64,000 bases of DNA from Sceloporus undulatus (GCF_019175285.1 NC_056524.1:5904441-5968440); one strand, 5' to 3'; positions 19,326 to 30,651 are shown, counted from the stretch's first letter. Made by a program: numbers and translations. The notes: generated by a model from the sequence alone, not told the origin.

Positions 19326-20231
19326 TCAAAATGGCAGGAAACCTTGGTTTGCCCACGTCAGGTAACAAGAAAATGCTTCTACAATTTGTTTTATGTTCTT
19401 GTCACTCAGAATCATTAAGAGGAAGTCAGAGATGAACTTCTCGTCATAAAAATAGGTATATGCCAAGACCAAGAAAAAGAGGACACTGCAGCCAACCACC
19501 AAAATGACCAGAATTTTCCCCAGTTTCCAGAGACACTGCACGACTCTCCTTGTCTTGGATTTGTTCAAAGCCACATCCACCAGCTTGGCTTCCACGATTT
19601 CATGCATCAGTGAGCCAATTTGCACCTTGTTTTCCTGGTCCAGCCTCATGATAGTGGCCTGCTGGACAGATGTCTCCAGTTGAGCCTGGAGATTCTTGAT
19701 ATCCTGCCTTTGGCTTTCCCTGAGCAGGAGAAGCGCTGCAACCTTCTCCTGCAGCTGGGAGGACTGGGCCTTTTCCACGTGGTAGTGATGCTCTGTCTCA
19801 TCCAGCTTTTCCTCCAGGGTCTTCAAGTATTTTCGGACCTCTGCTGAAAGGTTCTGCATTTCTAACAAGTCCTTCTCCTGAGTCGCTTTGTAGTCTTTGA
19901 ACAGGGCCACCTGGTTGGAGATTTCTTGCAACTCCTTGTTGAGTTCTTCATTGGCTTTCATCAAGGATTTATTCTGGACTTCCAGCTCTTGAATCTTCTT
20001 CTGTGCCATGTCCATCCTTTCTCGAATGTCTTCCACCTTCTTCTGCATCTCCTCCATCATGGCCTTGAACTTGTCCGCAGTCTCCTGCAGGTACTGGTTC
20101 TGATCCTTTATGTGCTTGTTCTCTTCCAGCAAGACCCGGTTCTCGGTATCAAGACTGGCCGCTGCTTCTTGCAATTCATTGATTTGACTTCGGAGGTTTT
20201 CATTGAACACTGACAGATCCTCCACTGACAT
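19326..20231 (-). CDS. Single-exon coiled-coil protein with C-terminal membrane anchor (KASH5 / IRAG2 / TMCO5-like)
   Basis: One open frame of 301 residues with no intron. Residues 1-215 are almost wholly heptad-type coiled coil, beginning MSVEDLSVFNENLRSQINEL, which recalls the coiled-coil opening of KASH5 (S-LEDL--N--L). A basic patch (KSKTRR, about 225-229) precedes one hydrophobic segment (about 238-261, LVILVVGCSVLFFLVLAY) and a 40-residue tail. Length and layout also resemble TMCO5A (about 288 residues). The tail lacks the PPP ending of classical KASH proteins. A likely role is a tail-anchored protein of the ER or nuclear envelope; this is inference. The family members I know are multi-exon, so an intact intronless frame suggests a retrocopy. 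An A-rich stretch (TTAAAAACAAAACAAACC in minus sense, about 19241-19262) lies ~70 bp past the stop and could be a remnant tail. A partial paralogue is at 34275-34565. Confidence 0.7.
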   Translation of the reverse strand: MSVEDLSVFNENLRSQINELQEAAASLDTENRVLLEENKHIKDQNQYLQETADKFKAMMEEMQKKVEDIRERMDMAQKKIQELEVQNKSLMKANEELNKELQEISNQVALFKDYKATQEKDLLEMQNLSAEVRKYLKTLEEKLDETEHHYHVEKAQSSQLQEKVAALLLLRESQRQDIKNLQAQLETSVQQATIMRLDQENKVQIGSLMHEIVEAKLVDVALNKSKTRRVVQCLWKLGKILVILVVGCSVLFFLVLAYTYFYDEKFISDFLLMILSDKNIKQIVEAFSCYLTWANQGFLPF

Positions 20232-20334
20232 CCTTTAGGTTGAGGTGGCTCACTTAGACCTGGTTATATTTTTGCGAAAAAATACAAACACAAGTACCAT
20301 TTAAATGTATATCTACATCTGCATCTATATTTAT

Positions 20335-20890
20335 CATAGAATAGAATCATAGAATAATAGAGTTGGAAGAGACCGCAAGGGCCATCCAGTCCAACCCCCT
20401 GCCATGTAGGAAATCCACATCAAAGCATCCCCAACAGATGGCCATCTAGCCTCTGCTTAAAGACCTCCAAGGAAGGAGACTCCACTACACTCCGAGGGAG
20501 TTTGTTCCACTGTTGGACAGCCCTTACTGTCAGGAGGTTCTTCCTAATGTTGAGGTGGAATCTCTTTTCTTGTAGCTTGCATCCATTGCTCCGGGTCCTA
20601 GTCTCTGGAGCAAGTGAAAACAAGTCAGCTCTCTCCTCAATATGGCATCCCTTCAAGTATTTAAACAGGGCTATCATATCACCTCTTAACCTTCTCTTCT
20701 CCAGGCTAAACATCCCCAGCTCCTTAAGTCATTCCTCATAGGACATGGTTTCTAGACCTTTCACCATTTTACTTGCCCTCCTTTGGACACGTTCCAGTTT
20801 TTCAACATCCTTTTTTAATTGTGGCGTCCAGAACTGGACACAGTATTCCAGGTGGGGCCTGACCAAAGCAGAATAGAAGAAGAAATTAGC
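20335..20890 (-). mobile_element. CR1 LINE 3' end, young-looking
   Basis: Tail ATAGAATAATAGAGTTGG at the left. Minus-strand frames read [40 protein letters not shown] and [17 protein letters not shown] with few breaks, and upstream [20 protein letters not shown]. It starts just upstream of the coiled-coil gene's start codon. Confidence 0.93.
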
Positions 20891-21074
20891 AAAATACTTC
20901 AGCTTCTGTCTGCTTCTGTTGCTCAAAACAAAAACTCTGTCCAAGGAGTCAGTTTAGAACACTCTATTGCCAATATTCTTAAGTGGATGATGGTGTTATT
21001 TTGTAGGACAGAAAGAGCAATTGCATAGGAGCCAAGAGCTAATTTTCCAGTACTGAGCCCAAATATTTTGTGCC

Positions 21075-21545
21075 AAAGAATCATACAGTTGGAAGAGACC
21101 TCAAAAGCCATCAAGTCCAACCCCCTGCCATGCAGGAAGACACAGTCAAAGCACTCTTAACAGATGACCATCCAGCCTCTGTTTTAAAATTTCCAATGTA
21201 GACTCTATCACTTTCTGAGGCAGTGTCTTCCACTGCTGAACAGCTCTTACTGTCATGAAGTTCTTTGGGGCATCTCTTTTCCTGCAGTTTGAATCCATTG
21301 TACCATGTCCTAGTCTCTGGGGCAGCAAAAAACAAGCTTGCTCCATCCATCCCCAATATGACATCCCTTCAAATGTTTACACATGGCTGTTATGTCACCC
21401 CTTAACTTTCTCTTTTCCAGGCTAAACATAACCAGCTCCCTAAGTCACTCCTCTTAGGACTTGGTGATTTCCAGACCTTTCACCATTTTGTTTACCCTCC
21501 TCTGGACACACTCCAGTTTGTCTACATCCTTCTTGAATTGTGGCA
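21075..21545 (-). mobile_element. CR1 LINE 3' end
   Basis: Tail AATCATACAGTTGGAAGAGA; minus-strand remains of the ORF2 C-terminus with breaks. Confidence 0.9.
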
Positions 21546-22670
21546 CCTCTATTTTCCCCTTCAGTCTCTCTCAGAATGTCACCTGGAAGCATCATGGTAT
21601 CACATTTCGTAACCATTTTGAGAGGGACTGCCAAGGAAACCATAGGTGAGGTGAGGCTGGGACGGATTTCCCACTTGTGAATTTTCCATTGGTCCACTGA
21701 ACTAAACATGAAGTTGTGCTCAATATGCTTTTGGTCTGATCCAACAGGGCTTTTCTTAGGTTCCTTTTTTTTGGAAAAAAAATAATTTTTATTGAAACTA
21801 ATGTTCATACAATGAATTTTATATAATACATAATTTTGTGTGTATATATATATATATATATTCTACATTCTATTAGACGTGCTAGACATGCCTTTGGTCT
21901 GATCCAACAGGGCTTTTCTTATGTTCCTAAATGAACCAAACATTTCATACTAGATGAAACCAGGGAGACTTCAAATCCACACTCAGAAAATGAGTGAATT
22001 TTTAAACCTGCCTTTGCAGAAAACATGACTGACAGCATCAAAAAGTAAAACGAAGAAACCAACCCGACAACAATAAAGCTATTTTCCACCGCACGGCTTG
22101 GAAAAGTCACTTCTAGGAGCTGTATTCCATAAAAATAATCTACTCATGCTCGGGTTCCTTTTCCTTTCTTCATAGAGATGCAATGCATTCCTGGGGCTTG
22201 GCAGCACTTGTCCAGGTCTGGGTTCCTTTGGGAATTAGGGAAAGATTGGTGGAGAGAATGTAAGTCCTTCTCCCAGATAAAGATGCAGTGGCATCTCCAA
22301 GGGGGTGCAGAGGATGGGTGTGACCTGCACAGGGTGACACAACTGAAGAGGGGTGACACCCAGTTGAGCCCTCCTCCCACTGCTCCTCTCCTGGCTTTGC
22401 TGCGGTGGTGGAGGCCTCCTCACGAGAAGACCTCTGCTGCCATGTGAAGGCCCATCTTTGCCACAGTGGTGGAAGCTGGCTGCCATCCTCCTCATCAGCT
22501 CCCTCTCCGCACCACATGACAACCGAGGTGGAGATGTATCATACAAATTGTTATGGAGGAGGAGAAGGAAGAAGAAGAGGAAGAGTGCTATCTGGGAGCT
22601 AGCAGTGCATCTCTCTCCACCCACCCTTAAATCGTGGTATCCTGTCTGCCTCCCAGACCCACAACCTTCT
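21546..22670. other. Unassigned non-coding DNA
   Basis: Includes a short (AT)n run at about 21845-21861 and GGGGTGACAC-type wording near 22300-22345. Overlapping frames at 22170-22700 on both strands reflect GC-richer sequence and show no domain. Confidence 0.4.
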
Positions 22671-22674
22671 TCTG

Positions 22675-22990
22675 TTCTTATTGCACATTGCACATAGCTG
22701 CTAATTGCACATGGATAGGCATTTCACAATGCACATGGGCATGCACAACCCTATGTGCATGGAAGTGCATTGCATATTACACAGAGAGGCACATTACACA
22801 TTTCCAACTCTACAATTCTATGATTCATTGCACTTTGCAAATGGATGTGCACTATCCGTTACACTTATATATGTGTGTTGATATGCATTGCACTTAGATG
22901 CTCTCTGCACATGGTGATACACTGCATATGATCATGACACCCACATGCAGATGCAGTTACAGATTTGGTTGTGTAACATCACTTTTCATT
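22675..22990. repeat. Degenerate TTGCACAT / ATGCACAT tandem tract
   Basis: The words TTGCACAT, ATGCACATGG and GTGCATTGCA recur a dozen or more times, on both strands. A CR1-like terminal piece (CAACTCTACAATTCTATG at about 22805) is embedded in it. Confidence 0.6.
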
Positions 22991-23019
22991 ACTGAAGTTT
23001 GTATTGCACTTTTTTGTTG

Positions 23020-23300
23020 CTAGCTGCCTTTGAGTCAACCCCAACTCATGGCAACCCTATGGATGAAACACCTCCAAGACCACCTCTGCTATACTGTTCT
23101 GCTCAGGTTCTGCAGGCCCATGCCTATGTCCTCCTTGACTGAGTCTATCCATCTGGCATACAGTCTTCCTCTCTTTCTGCTGCCCTCCACCTTTCCTAGC
23201 ATCATTGCCTTTTCTAATGGGTCTTTGCTTTTCATGGTGTGTCCAAAGACAACTTCAATTGGCTTTCAGGGGGATTTCAGGCTTGATCTATTCTAGGACC
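23020..23300 (-). mobile_element. BovB (RTE) LINE 3' fragment
   Basis: Begins TGAGTCAACCCCAACTCATG and gives, on the minus strand, the diverged BovB ORF C-terminus with a KGR-(R)-WLDSIKE-type region near 23130-23150. Clearer copies are at 28690-29085 and 53085-53620. Confidence 0.72.
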
Positions 23301-24094
23301 CATTAAAAATGGACTTTTCTTCCAGTGTTGGAGAGGAAGCAGTTCATATCCAGAGGGATGGCAAGAAGATGTGACCCCAGGACCAGATGAAAGGGGCACA
23401 GCCATTCTCATCTGGAGGCTCTAATTGGAAAACAACCAAATCCTAAAGGAGAAATGAGAGAGATTTATTCTGGCCAAGAGAGTGCCTAATAGCTGATCAT
23501 CATGTTAAATATTTACACCCAGCTGGAGGCTTCCTCTCCAGGGCTGCACCCATCTGGGAAGAAGCCAGTAGCAAGCAGGCAAGCATTGCTTTGGCTGAGT
23601 TACAGAAGGTGTTGGGGAAAATCTAAGACATACTTGTGTGGAGATTCCTCAGTTCAGTTCCCATGGCCTCTAAGGACCTTACCACACAGGGATTTTTTGA
23701 GCACAGAAGTAGGGTCAGTTCGCATTGGTTGATGCGTAATTCACATTATATCACATCGTTCATTCACACCCGCACTCTCTGAATAAGCTTTGCCGATTTG
23801 TATTTGTGTCATATCGCATTGCTGTTTCACACCTGGGCGGCCTTCCGAATCGAGGTTTTGCGAATCGGCCAATGTGTATTCAGGCAAAGTGAGGCAAGTG
23901 CAGATTGGATTACCACACCAGCCCAATACAATGTGTATTGGCCGATTCGTATCGGCAGCCTTGCGCATGCTCTGTGGGGCTCTGAACGGGGCGCAACATT
24001 TTTAACTTCCGGGGTGAAGAATGAGGTCACTGTTTAGCGCGTAATATCGCGAGAATTGCTGCTTTTAGCCACTTAGGAAAAGGGTATGCACCAT

Positions 24095-24111
24095 CTGTAT
24101 GTGTGTGTGTA

Positions 24112-24146
<35 letters not shown>

Positions 24147-24569
24147 GCGCGCACATAAATACATACATACATACTTATATATATACATACATACTTATAT
24201 ATATATATATATACACAGTGGTAAAGCCAAAAGTGTGATGCCTTTTTTATGTGCACACACACATTTGTCTGTATGAGTGTGTATATATATATATATACAT
24301 ACATACACACACACACACACAGAAACACACACATATATGTACAAAAACACACTGTGCCACAGCCAAAAGTGTGATGCCGTATTTATATGTGTACACACAC
24401 ATCTGTCTGCTTGAGTGTTTGTATATATATATGTGTGTGTGTGTGTATACACACACACACACACACACACACTTAGATATACACACATATACACATAGTG
24501 GTACTGCCAAAAGCGTGAAGCCGTATTTTTATGTGTACACACACAGCTGTGTGTGTGTGTGTGTATACA

Positions 24570-24621
<52 letters not shown>

Positions 24622-24669
24622 GGAGCAGCCGAAAGTGTAATGCTGCATGTATATGCTTACACCCATATC

Positions 24670-24720
<51 letters not shown>
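24095..24720. repeat. Compound minisatellite: four ~60-bp cores separated by TA/CA tracts
   Basis: Four related cores start near 24217, 24347, 24497 and 24619, each with the order AGTGG-GCCAAAAGTGTGATGC, TTTATGTG-ACACACACA. They are separated by expanded ATAT, TGTG and ACAC tracts, giving a period of about 120-150 bp. Confidence 0.85.
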
Positions 24721-25009
24721 CCAAACACAAACATACATGAGCCCCCACACACAAACACACGCACACATATACACATTTGCACATGTGTAGATGCTAAGAG
24801 ACACGTCAGGAAATTTCAGCATATTACGAACACACACACACATATATGCATAGCAATAGACCTGTGTATACATATATGTACACACACACACATGTTGACA
24901 TGTATACTAACGAGGAGAGTTAGCAGTATATGCCTGCATCTGCTTGCATCTTTCCATGTATAAAAAAAAATTCATTGGTACAGACCAAGACTTAATGCTT
25001 GACACATCT

Positions 25010-25034
25010 ATCTATATATGTATTTATGTATTCA

Positions 25035-25077
<43 letters not shown>

Positions 25078-25088
25078 TAACATATATA

Positions 25089-25122
<34 letters not shown>
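25010..25122. repeat. (TATC)n and (AT)n microsatellites
   Basis: About eleven TATC/CTAT units (25033-25077) followed by an AT run (25086-25120). Confidence 0.95.
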
Positions 25123-25939
25123 GATATTTGTATACACATACATGTATGTACACGTGTGCACATTTGAATATGCAAGGGGGCCTATATGGATATGTGGTTG
25201 TGCCTGTGCATGCATATGTTTACATTTATAGACAGATACATAGATACATATATACATGCGCCGGAGTTATAACGCGACAATACTAATGTAATAAAAATGC
25301 TGAATGCTTATTTCCCCCCCCCACACACACACCCACACAAAAGGTTTCTGCTTTATCTTGTCGGTCAGTGGAAAAATGGGTCCCCAGCCCCGGCGGTTGT
25401 CCTGAAAGGGGAAAGGGGCAATGGAAGGAGAAGGGGGAAATTCCAGCACAGCATCATGGGAAATTTGTAACCCGATGGTCTTCAGGAGAACCAGCGGATT
25501 GGATGTACACACCAGCCAAAGCAGCAGAGGTTTCGCACTGGCCATCAATACGGATCCCGTGAATCCACTAATTTTGCGCACTCGCAAAACGGAGGAGCCG
25601 GCTGCCTTCAGTTCAGAACCCAGCCGTGAATACGCATTGGCCAAAGCATATTCACGTTATATTGCATTGGTCAATACGTATTCTGAGCTCACAGGTGTGG
25701 AACACCAATGCGATATAACGCGAATACACATCAACCAATGCGAACTGACCTTATTTCTGTGCCCTGTGTGGTAAGGTCCATTGCCAATTGATCTTAAGTA
25801 TGAAGCAAAGAAGAAGGCCTTCCTTTTTCCAATCCAGGATGGAAAGAATATATTTTTTAAAACACACACACACACATTTGAATAATAGAGTTTAAAATGG
25901 GTCTCCTGAGAGTTGCAAAGCTCTTGTGATGAGAAACCT

Positions 25940-26330
25940 TGGACTGAGAGAAATCTTAATAATAATAATTATTATTATAATAATTATAATATTTATTATC
26001 TGCGTAACACAAATCTTGGCAGTTTGGGACTTATTTTGTAAACCCCAAAATAAATGCATGCAGAATTTTTGTGCAAGAAATGGCAACAAGAAAAAAAAGT
26101 GCCAAAAGCAACTTTCCTGTCACAAAAACCTGATTTTCTGCACACAAAATTGACATTCCTGAGCAGAAAGCAACACTACTGCATAGAAAATGGCATTTTT
26201 GATAGAAAACTATGTTTTCTGCACAGAAAATCCCACCTGCATTTTCTTTTTCACAAAACAAATCTTCAACTGCAAATAGTTCTTGAAAACTGCAGTTTTG
26301 ATAGACCTTCTGAAAGCAGGAATAAAAGGT
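25940..26330. repeat. AT-rich stretch with degenerate TTTTCTGCACAGAAAA units
   Basis: TAATAATAATTATTATT at about 25958, then imperfect inverted words TTTTCTGCACAC / TGCATAGAAAATGGC / TTTTCTGCACAGAAAATC recurring at ~20-30 bp over 26090-26250. Confidence 0.55.
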
Positions 26331-26544
26331 AAAATCCCTTGTTCCTGCTTACAATAACCAAATGTACGAAGAACCATACTCCTATTCCCAAACTACCAGA
26401 GAGTGGCTGCCAGTCAGAGTAAAGTATACTGGGGCTAGTCAGTTTTCCCAATTATGGGAGCTGTAGTCTCCAAAAAATAAATGTTCCAAACGTGATGATA
26501 GCCACAGAATGGATAGACTTTGATCCCTGATAAATAGATGTGGG

Positions 26545-26768
26545 ATTGTTGTTGTGTGCCTTCAAATATTTTTTGACTTATGGTGAACCTATCATAGGTT
26601 TTTCTTGGGAAGTTTCTTCAGAGGAATTTGCCATTGCCACCCTCTGAGGCTGAGAGAGTGTGACTTGCCCAAGGTCACCCAGGGGGTGTCCATGGCCAAG
26701 CTAGGATTCAAACCGAGATCTTCAGAGTCATAGTCCAACACTCAAACCACTACACCATGCTGGCTCTG
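26545..26768 (-). mobile_element. tRNA-derived CORE-type SINE
   Basis: TTGTTGTGTGCCTTCAAATA at the left, reversed core TGACTTGCCCAAGGTCACCC, and reversed head CCACTACACCATGCTGGCTC. Confidence 0.9.
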
Positions 26769-27290
26769 GGTACTGGGTTAGTCTGCAATACTTTTCACAC
26801 ATATATCAGGTTTTGCATTATTATATAATAGGTGGCATCCAACTGGCATTGCTCTGCCCATAGAAGGCCTCCCAAAGTCAAAATGGGAGGAGGAGACATT
26901 TCCTTCCCGTAATCCATCCTCTCCTGTGCCATGTCTCCTCTTTTTCCAAATGGGGTTCCCAAACCCTCAGAGATTTGGGTTTTGGTGTGGCAGGCTATGG
27001 AGGAGGAAGGGGGCTAATGGAAAAGTGCTCTCCTTCCTGGTCTGCTAATGGCTGTCTTCCATCACAGGCAGCGGGGCAACAGTTGGACAACAACACCAGT
27101 TAAATGTCAGGCATGTCTGTGTGGTATAGTGGTTACAGCAGGGAGGTGAGCAATTGCTGGAGGTTAGGGGACAGTGTTGGCTCCCAAGAAATCCTAGAGG
27201 GCCACACACCCAGCAAACAGGGTTTTAAAAGGAATGCCCCCCCCCAAGTGTTCTCTAGCAATGTAGAGGGCATTTCCATATCTTTAGGCT
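26769..27290. other. Unassigned non-coding DNA
   Basis: No recognised repeat or gene, apart from a SINE-head-like CTGTGTGGTATAGTGGTTAC near 27117. Confidence 0.4.
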
Positions 27291-27294
27291 TGGC

Positions 27295-27870
27295 ATCATA
27301 GAGCTGGAAGAGACCCCATTCTGCCATGCAGGAATACACGGTCAAAGCACCCCAATAAATGGCTATCCAGCCTCCAACATCTCCAAAGAAGGAGACTCCA
27401 CCGCTCTCCGAAGCAGCAACATCTTCCACTGTCTAACAGCTCTTGCCATAAGGAAGTTCTTCCAAACATTAAGCTGGAATCTCTTTTCCTGTAGCTTGAA
27501 CCCATTGCTTTGTGTCTTAGTCTCTGGAGCAGCAGAAAAAAAGCTTGCTCCAACCTCGATATGGCATCTCTTCAAATATTTAAACAGGCCTATTATTATA
27601 TGGACATGCTCTGGACATGCTCCAGCTTATCAACATCCTTTTTGAATTGTGGCACACAGAAATGGATACAATATTCCAGGTGAGTCCGGACCAAAGCAGA
27701 ATAGAATGGTATTATTGCTTCCCTAAGACACTATACTTCTATTGATGAAGGCTCTGATCACATTGGCTTTTCTAGCTGCCGCATCACACTGTTGGCTCAT
27801 GTTCAGTTTGTGATCCACTAAGATTCCTAGATCCCTTTCATATACATTAGCTTCTTTGACCATTTTAAGT
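27295..27870 (-). mobile_element. CR1 LINE 3' end
   Basis: Minus-strand frames with [35 protein letters not shown] and SLEMLEAG, then TTTGAATTGTGGCACACAGA corresponding to the upstream RPHLEY region. Confidence 0.9.
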
Positions 27871-27942
27871 TCAGGAGGGCATTACTACAACAGCAAATAT
27901 CCTAATAAAGGGCCCTAAAATGTATCCACAGCTCCTAGAAGA

Positions 27943-27952
27943 NNNNNNNNNN
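27943..27952. other. Assembly gap (10 N)
   Basis: Ten N bases between two CR1 pieces of opposite orientation; the join may not be correct. Confidence 1.
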
Positions 27953-28009
27953 TATTGGAGGGGCATTTGGAGGGAATATGCGGCCCATATGCCACACTCT
28001 GCCCCCTTC

Positions 28010-28175
28010 TGGTTTAGAGTACTGGACTCTCCTTCTTTGGAGGTCTTTAAACAGAGGTTGGATGGCCATCTCTCAGGAGTGCTTCAGCTGTGGATTCCTT
28101 CATGGCTGGAGGTTGAAATCAATGGCCCCTGTGGTTCCTTCCAGCTCTAAAAGTCTATGATTTTGTGATTTTAGA
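28010..28175 (+). mobile_element. CR1 3' terminus
   Basis: Plus-strand frame contains [20 protein letters not shown], followed by TCTATGATTTTGTGATT tail. Confidence 0.88.
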
Positions 28176-28685
28176 GAGTCAGATTCAAGGCCTCACTGAA
28201 TCATGCAACTCAGTGGGTGAACCTGGGCTAGCCCATCATCCCCCCCATTCTCTCTTTGTGCACCTGACCTACCTCAAAGGGTTGTTGTAAGAATGAAGTA
28301 TGGAGTGCAAAGTTGCATACAACAAAAATATAGAAGCTCCTGGTCTGTGAACTGGTGCTGCTAGATGAACCATTAGCTTTCAGTCTATGGAGAAAGGGCA
28401 GAAAAGAACGAAACAACTGTACCCAATAGACACTGGCACATGGGAGGAAGGACATACTCATTCTTTACATCAGATAGCTTAAAAAGCAGTGACATACACC
28501 ACCATAAGTGAAACAAATAAGAAGAGGAAAGACAACTTCTCTTATAGCTTTTGAATTGATGCTTTTGGGAAGAAGCAGCCTGGTCAGTGTTGCTTTTTGG
28601 CGCACGACTTTAAAGCAAGAGTTCCACCTACTGATGAATGTGCAACACTGCAGACATTTTTTTTTCTTCTTCACTCCAAGGCCCA
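28176..28685. other. Unassigned non-coding DNA
   Basis: No supported gene; a T-rich run at about 28659-28670. Confidence 0.4.
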
Positions 28686-28689
28686 CATG

Positions 28690-29085
28690 TTGTTGTTATT
28701 TGCTGTCAAGTCAACTTTGACTGATGGTGTTCGTAGGAATGAGAGACCTCAAAAGCCCCAGTTATCGGTAGCCTTGCCCAAGCCCTGCATGTTCATGGCT
28801 GTAACTTCCTTAATGGAATAATGAAAGCCTTCTATCTTCCCCAGCATTATGGTCTTTTCTAGTGAATCATGTCTTCTCATGATATGTCCAAAGTACAACA
28901 ATCTTTGTTTAGTCATCTTGGCTTCCAGAGAGAGTTCTGGCTTGGTTTGCTTTAGGACCCATTTATTGGTCTTTTTAGCAGTCCATGTTGTCCTTGGAAC
29001 TCTTCTCCAGCACCATATTGAGTTGATTTTCTTCATATCATGTTTTTTTCACTGTCCAGCTGTCACAACCACACATGTTGTGAGT
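28690..29085 (-). mobile_element. BovB (RTE) LINE 3' end
   Basis: Minus-strand frame reads WCWRRVPRTTWTAKKTNKWV, then LSLEAKMTKQRLLYFGHIMR and RHDSLEKTIMLGKIEG, the diagnostic C-terminus of BovB reverse transcriptase ORFs. Confidence 0.9.
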
Positions 29086-29190
29086 GTATCTTGTGTGCCT
29101 TCAAGCAGTTCCTGACTTATAGTGACCCTAGGGCAAACTTATCATGGGGTTTTCTTGGCAAGATTTATTCAGAAGATGTTTGCCATTGTT
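29086..29190 (-). mobile_element. SINE fragment truncated by CR1
   Basis: TGTGCCTTCAAGCAGTTCC through TTTGCCATTG, then abruptly the CR1 tail TCATAGAATCATAGAGTTC. Confidence 0.8.
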
Positions 29191-29615
29191 TTCATAGAAT
29201 CATAGAGTTCGAAGAGACCGCAAGTGCCATCCAGTCCAACCCCATTCTGCCATTCAGGAAATCACTCTCCAAGGGAGTGTGTTCCACTGTCGAACAGGAA
29301 GTTCTTCCTAATGTTGAGGTAGAATCTCTTTTGCTGTAGCTTGCATCCATTGTTCCGGGTCCTGTTCTCTGGAGCAGCAGAAAACAAGCTTTGTCCATCC
29401 TCAATCTGACATCCCTTCAAATATTTAAACAGGGCTATCATATCACCTTCTCTTCTCCAGGCTAAACATTTCCAGATCCCAAAGTCTCTCCTCATAGGGC
29501 ATGATTTCCAGACCTTTCACCATTTTGATAGCCTCCTTTGGACACACTCCAGTTTCTCAATATAATTTGTGAGTTGTGGTGCCTAGAACTGGACACAATA
29601 TTCCAGGTGGGGCCT
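29191..29615 (-). mobile_element. CR1 LINE 3' end
   Basis: Tail ATAGAATCATAGAGTTCGA; minus-strand frames MIALFKYLKGCQIEDGQSLF and LQQKRFYLNIRKNFL. Inserted into or beside the SINE at 29086. Confidence 0.92.
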
Positions 29616-30129
29616 GACCAAAAAGAGTAGAGTGGCACTAACCATATGTGTGTTGTAAAGGCCACTAGGACCTCTTCCATCCTTGTCAAGGGGAGTGCTA
29701 ACCTTCTCTCCAGTGGCATTGCTAGTGGGGTGCAGACTGTAATGGGTGATACCCCAGAGGGACTGGCACAGATACTGGGTGAGAAAGGGCACTTTCCCAC
29801 TTGTACAGTGTAACCCAAGAGCCAGTCACCTATCCCCTCCCTGTGACCCTGATATCAATTTAATATAAGGGATGTTTTAGGCAAGTGGCCAAAGCAGCAG
29901 CTCCCCAGCATAGGAAACCAGCTATGCCAGGTTGAAACGGATAGCCCAGACTGGGAAAAGTCTAAAAGCAATCTGCCATGATGGATCTCTCAAGACCAGA
30001 ATGAGCATAATCTCTAGTCTATGGAGAAGGTGGTCTGGATTGGGAGATTGGTTGCATATCACAGATAAAGAGGCTTTCCGTCTGGGAATGAAACTCTTTT
30101 CATCTGAGAACATGTGCACAAATTGGTTT

Positions 30130-30303
30130 TTTGTGGGATTTTCGGTCTATGTGGCCATGTTCTAGAAGAGTTAGTTCCTGATGTTTTGCCAGCATTTGTG
30201 GCTGGCATCTTCAGCTAGAAGAAACTTGCCAAGAAAACCGTGTGATAAGTTTGCCTTAGGGTCACCTTCTGTTGGAAATGACTTGAAGGCACATTACAAC
30301 AAC
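30130..30303. repeat. GGCCATGTTCTAGAAGAG repeat unit plus SINE 3' fragment
   Basis: 30130-30215 carries TATGTGGCCATGTTCTAGAA and TTTGTGGCTGGCATCTTCAG. 30220-30303 is a plus-strand SINE 3' end (GAAATGACTTGAAGGCACAT, CAACAACC). Confidence 0.7.
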
Positions 30304-30651
30304 CAGATGTTGGTGACTTCCAAGTAAGTGGGGCAGTAAGCCTGCTCCAGGTTTTAATCATAATTTTAAAGGGTTTATTGACCTGCTGAGCCTTATCCTT
30401 AAAATGGGTTCAGCACCTTGAAAAGCTATATTAAAGAGGGGGGAATAAAGCCCAAAATGGATGTACTGTACTTGTCCCATTGGCCTGGAAGCCAACAGTA
30501 TCCATTGTAGACAGCTTATGATCAACCTCAAAAGTCTAGTGGATGCAGAACACTGGTTTTGAAAGGCTGCAAGATTTAATTTCAGCTTGACAGATCCCCC
30601 AATCCATGGCATCAAAGAAACAGCACGCATTTTGGAGAGGGTACTACCAGT

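Larger units (their letters stand above)
23674..25785. mobile_element. 2.1-kb terminal-inverted-repeat element with internal simple repeats
   Basis: Left end GGACCTTACCACACAGGG and right end CCCTGTGTGGTAAGGTCC are perfect inverted copies, and similarity continues inward (GGTCAGTTCGCATTGGTTGA against its complement at 25720-25745, with AATGCGATATAACGCGAAT near 25710). The inner flanks repeat the theme of CGAATCGG / CCAATGTGTATT words. Between them lies the compound minisatellite at 24095-24720. No transposase is visible, so it is non-autonomous. The same terminus type (CCTTATCACACAGG) is at 32797-33116. Confidence 0.7.

Noticed and set aside
22170-22700. Overlapping frames of 79-152 residues on both strands
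   Set aside because: No domain or splice signals; explained by fewer stops in GC-richer DNA.
24195-25286. Many long frames rich in Cys-Val, His-Thr and Tyr-Ile
   Set aside because: They are translations of CA/TG/TA microsatellites, not proteins.
26054-26332. 92-residue frame with repeated FLH/FDRK units
   Set aside because: Comes from degenerate TTTTCTGCACAGAAAA repeats.
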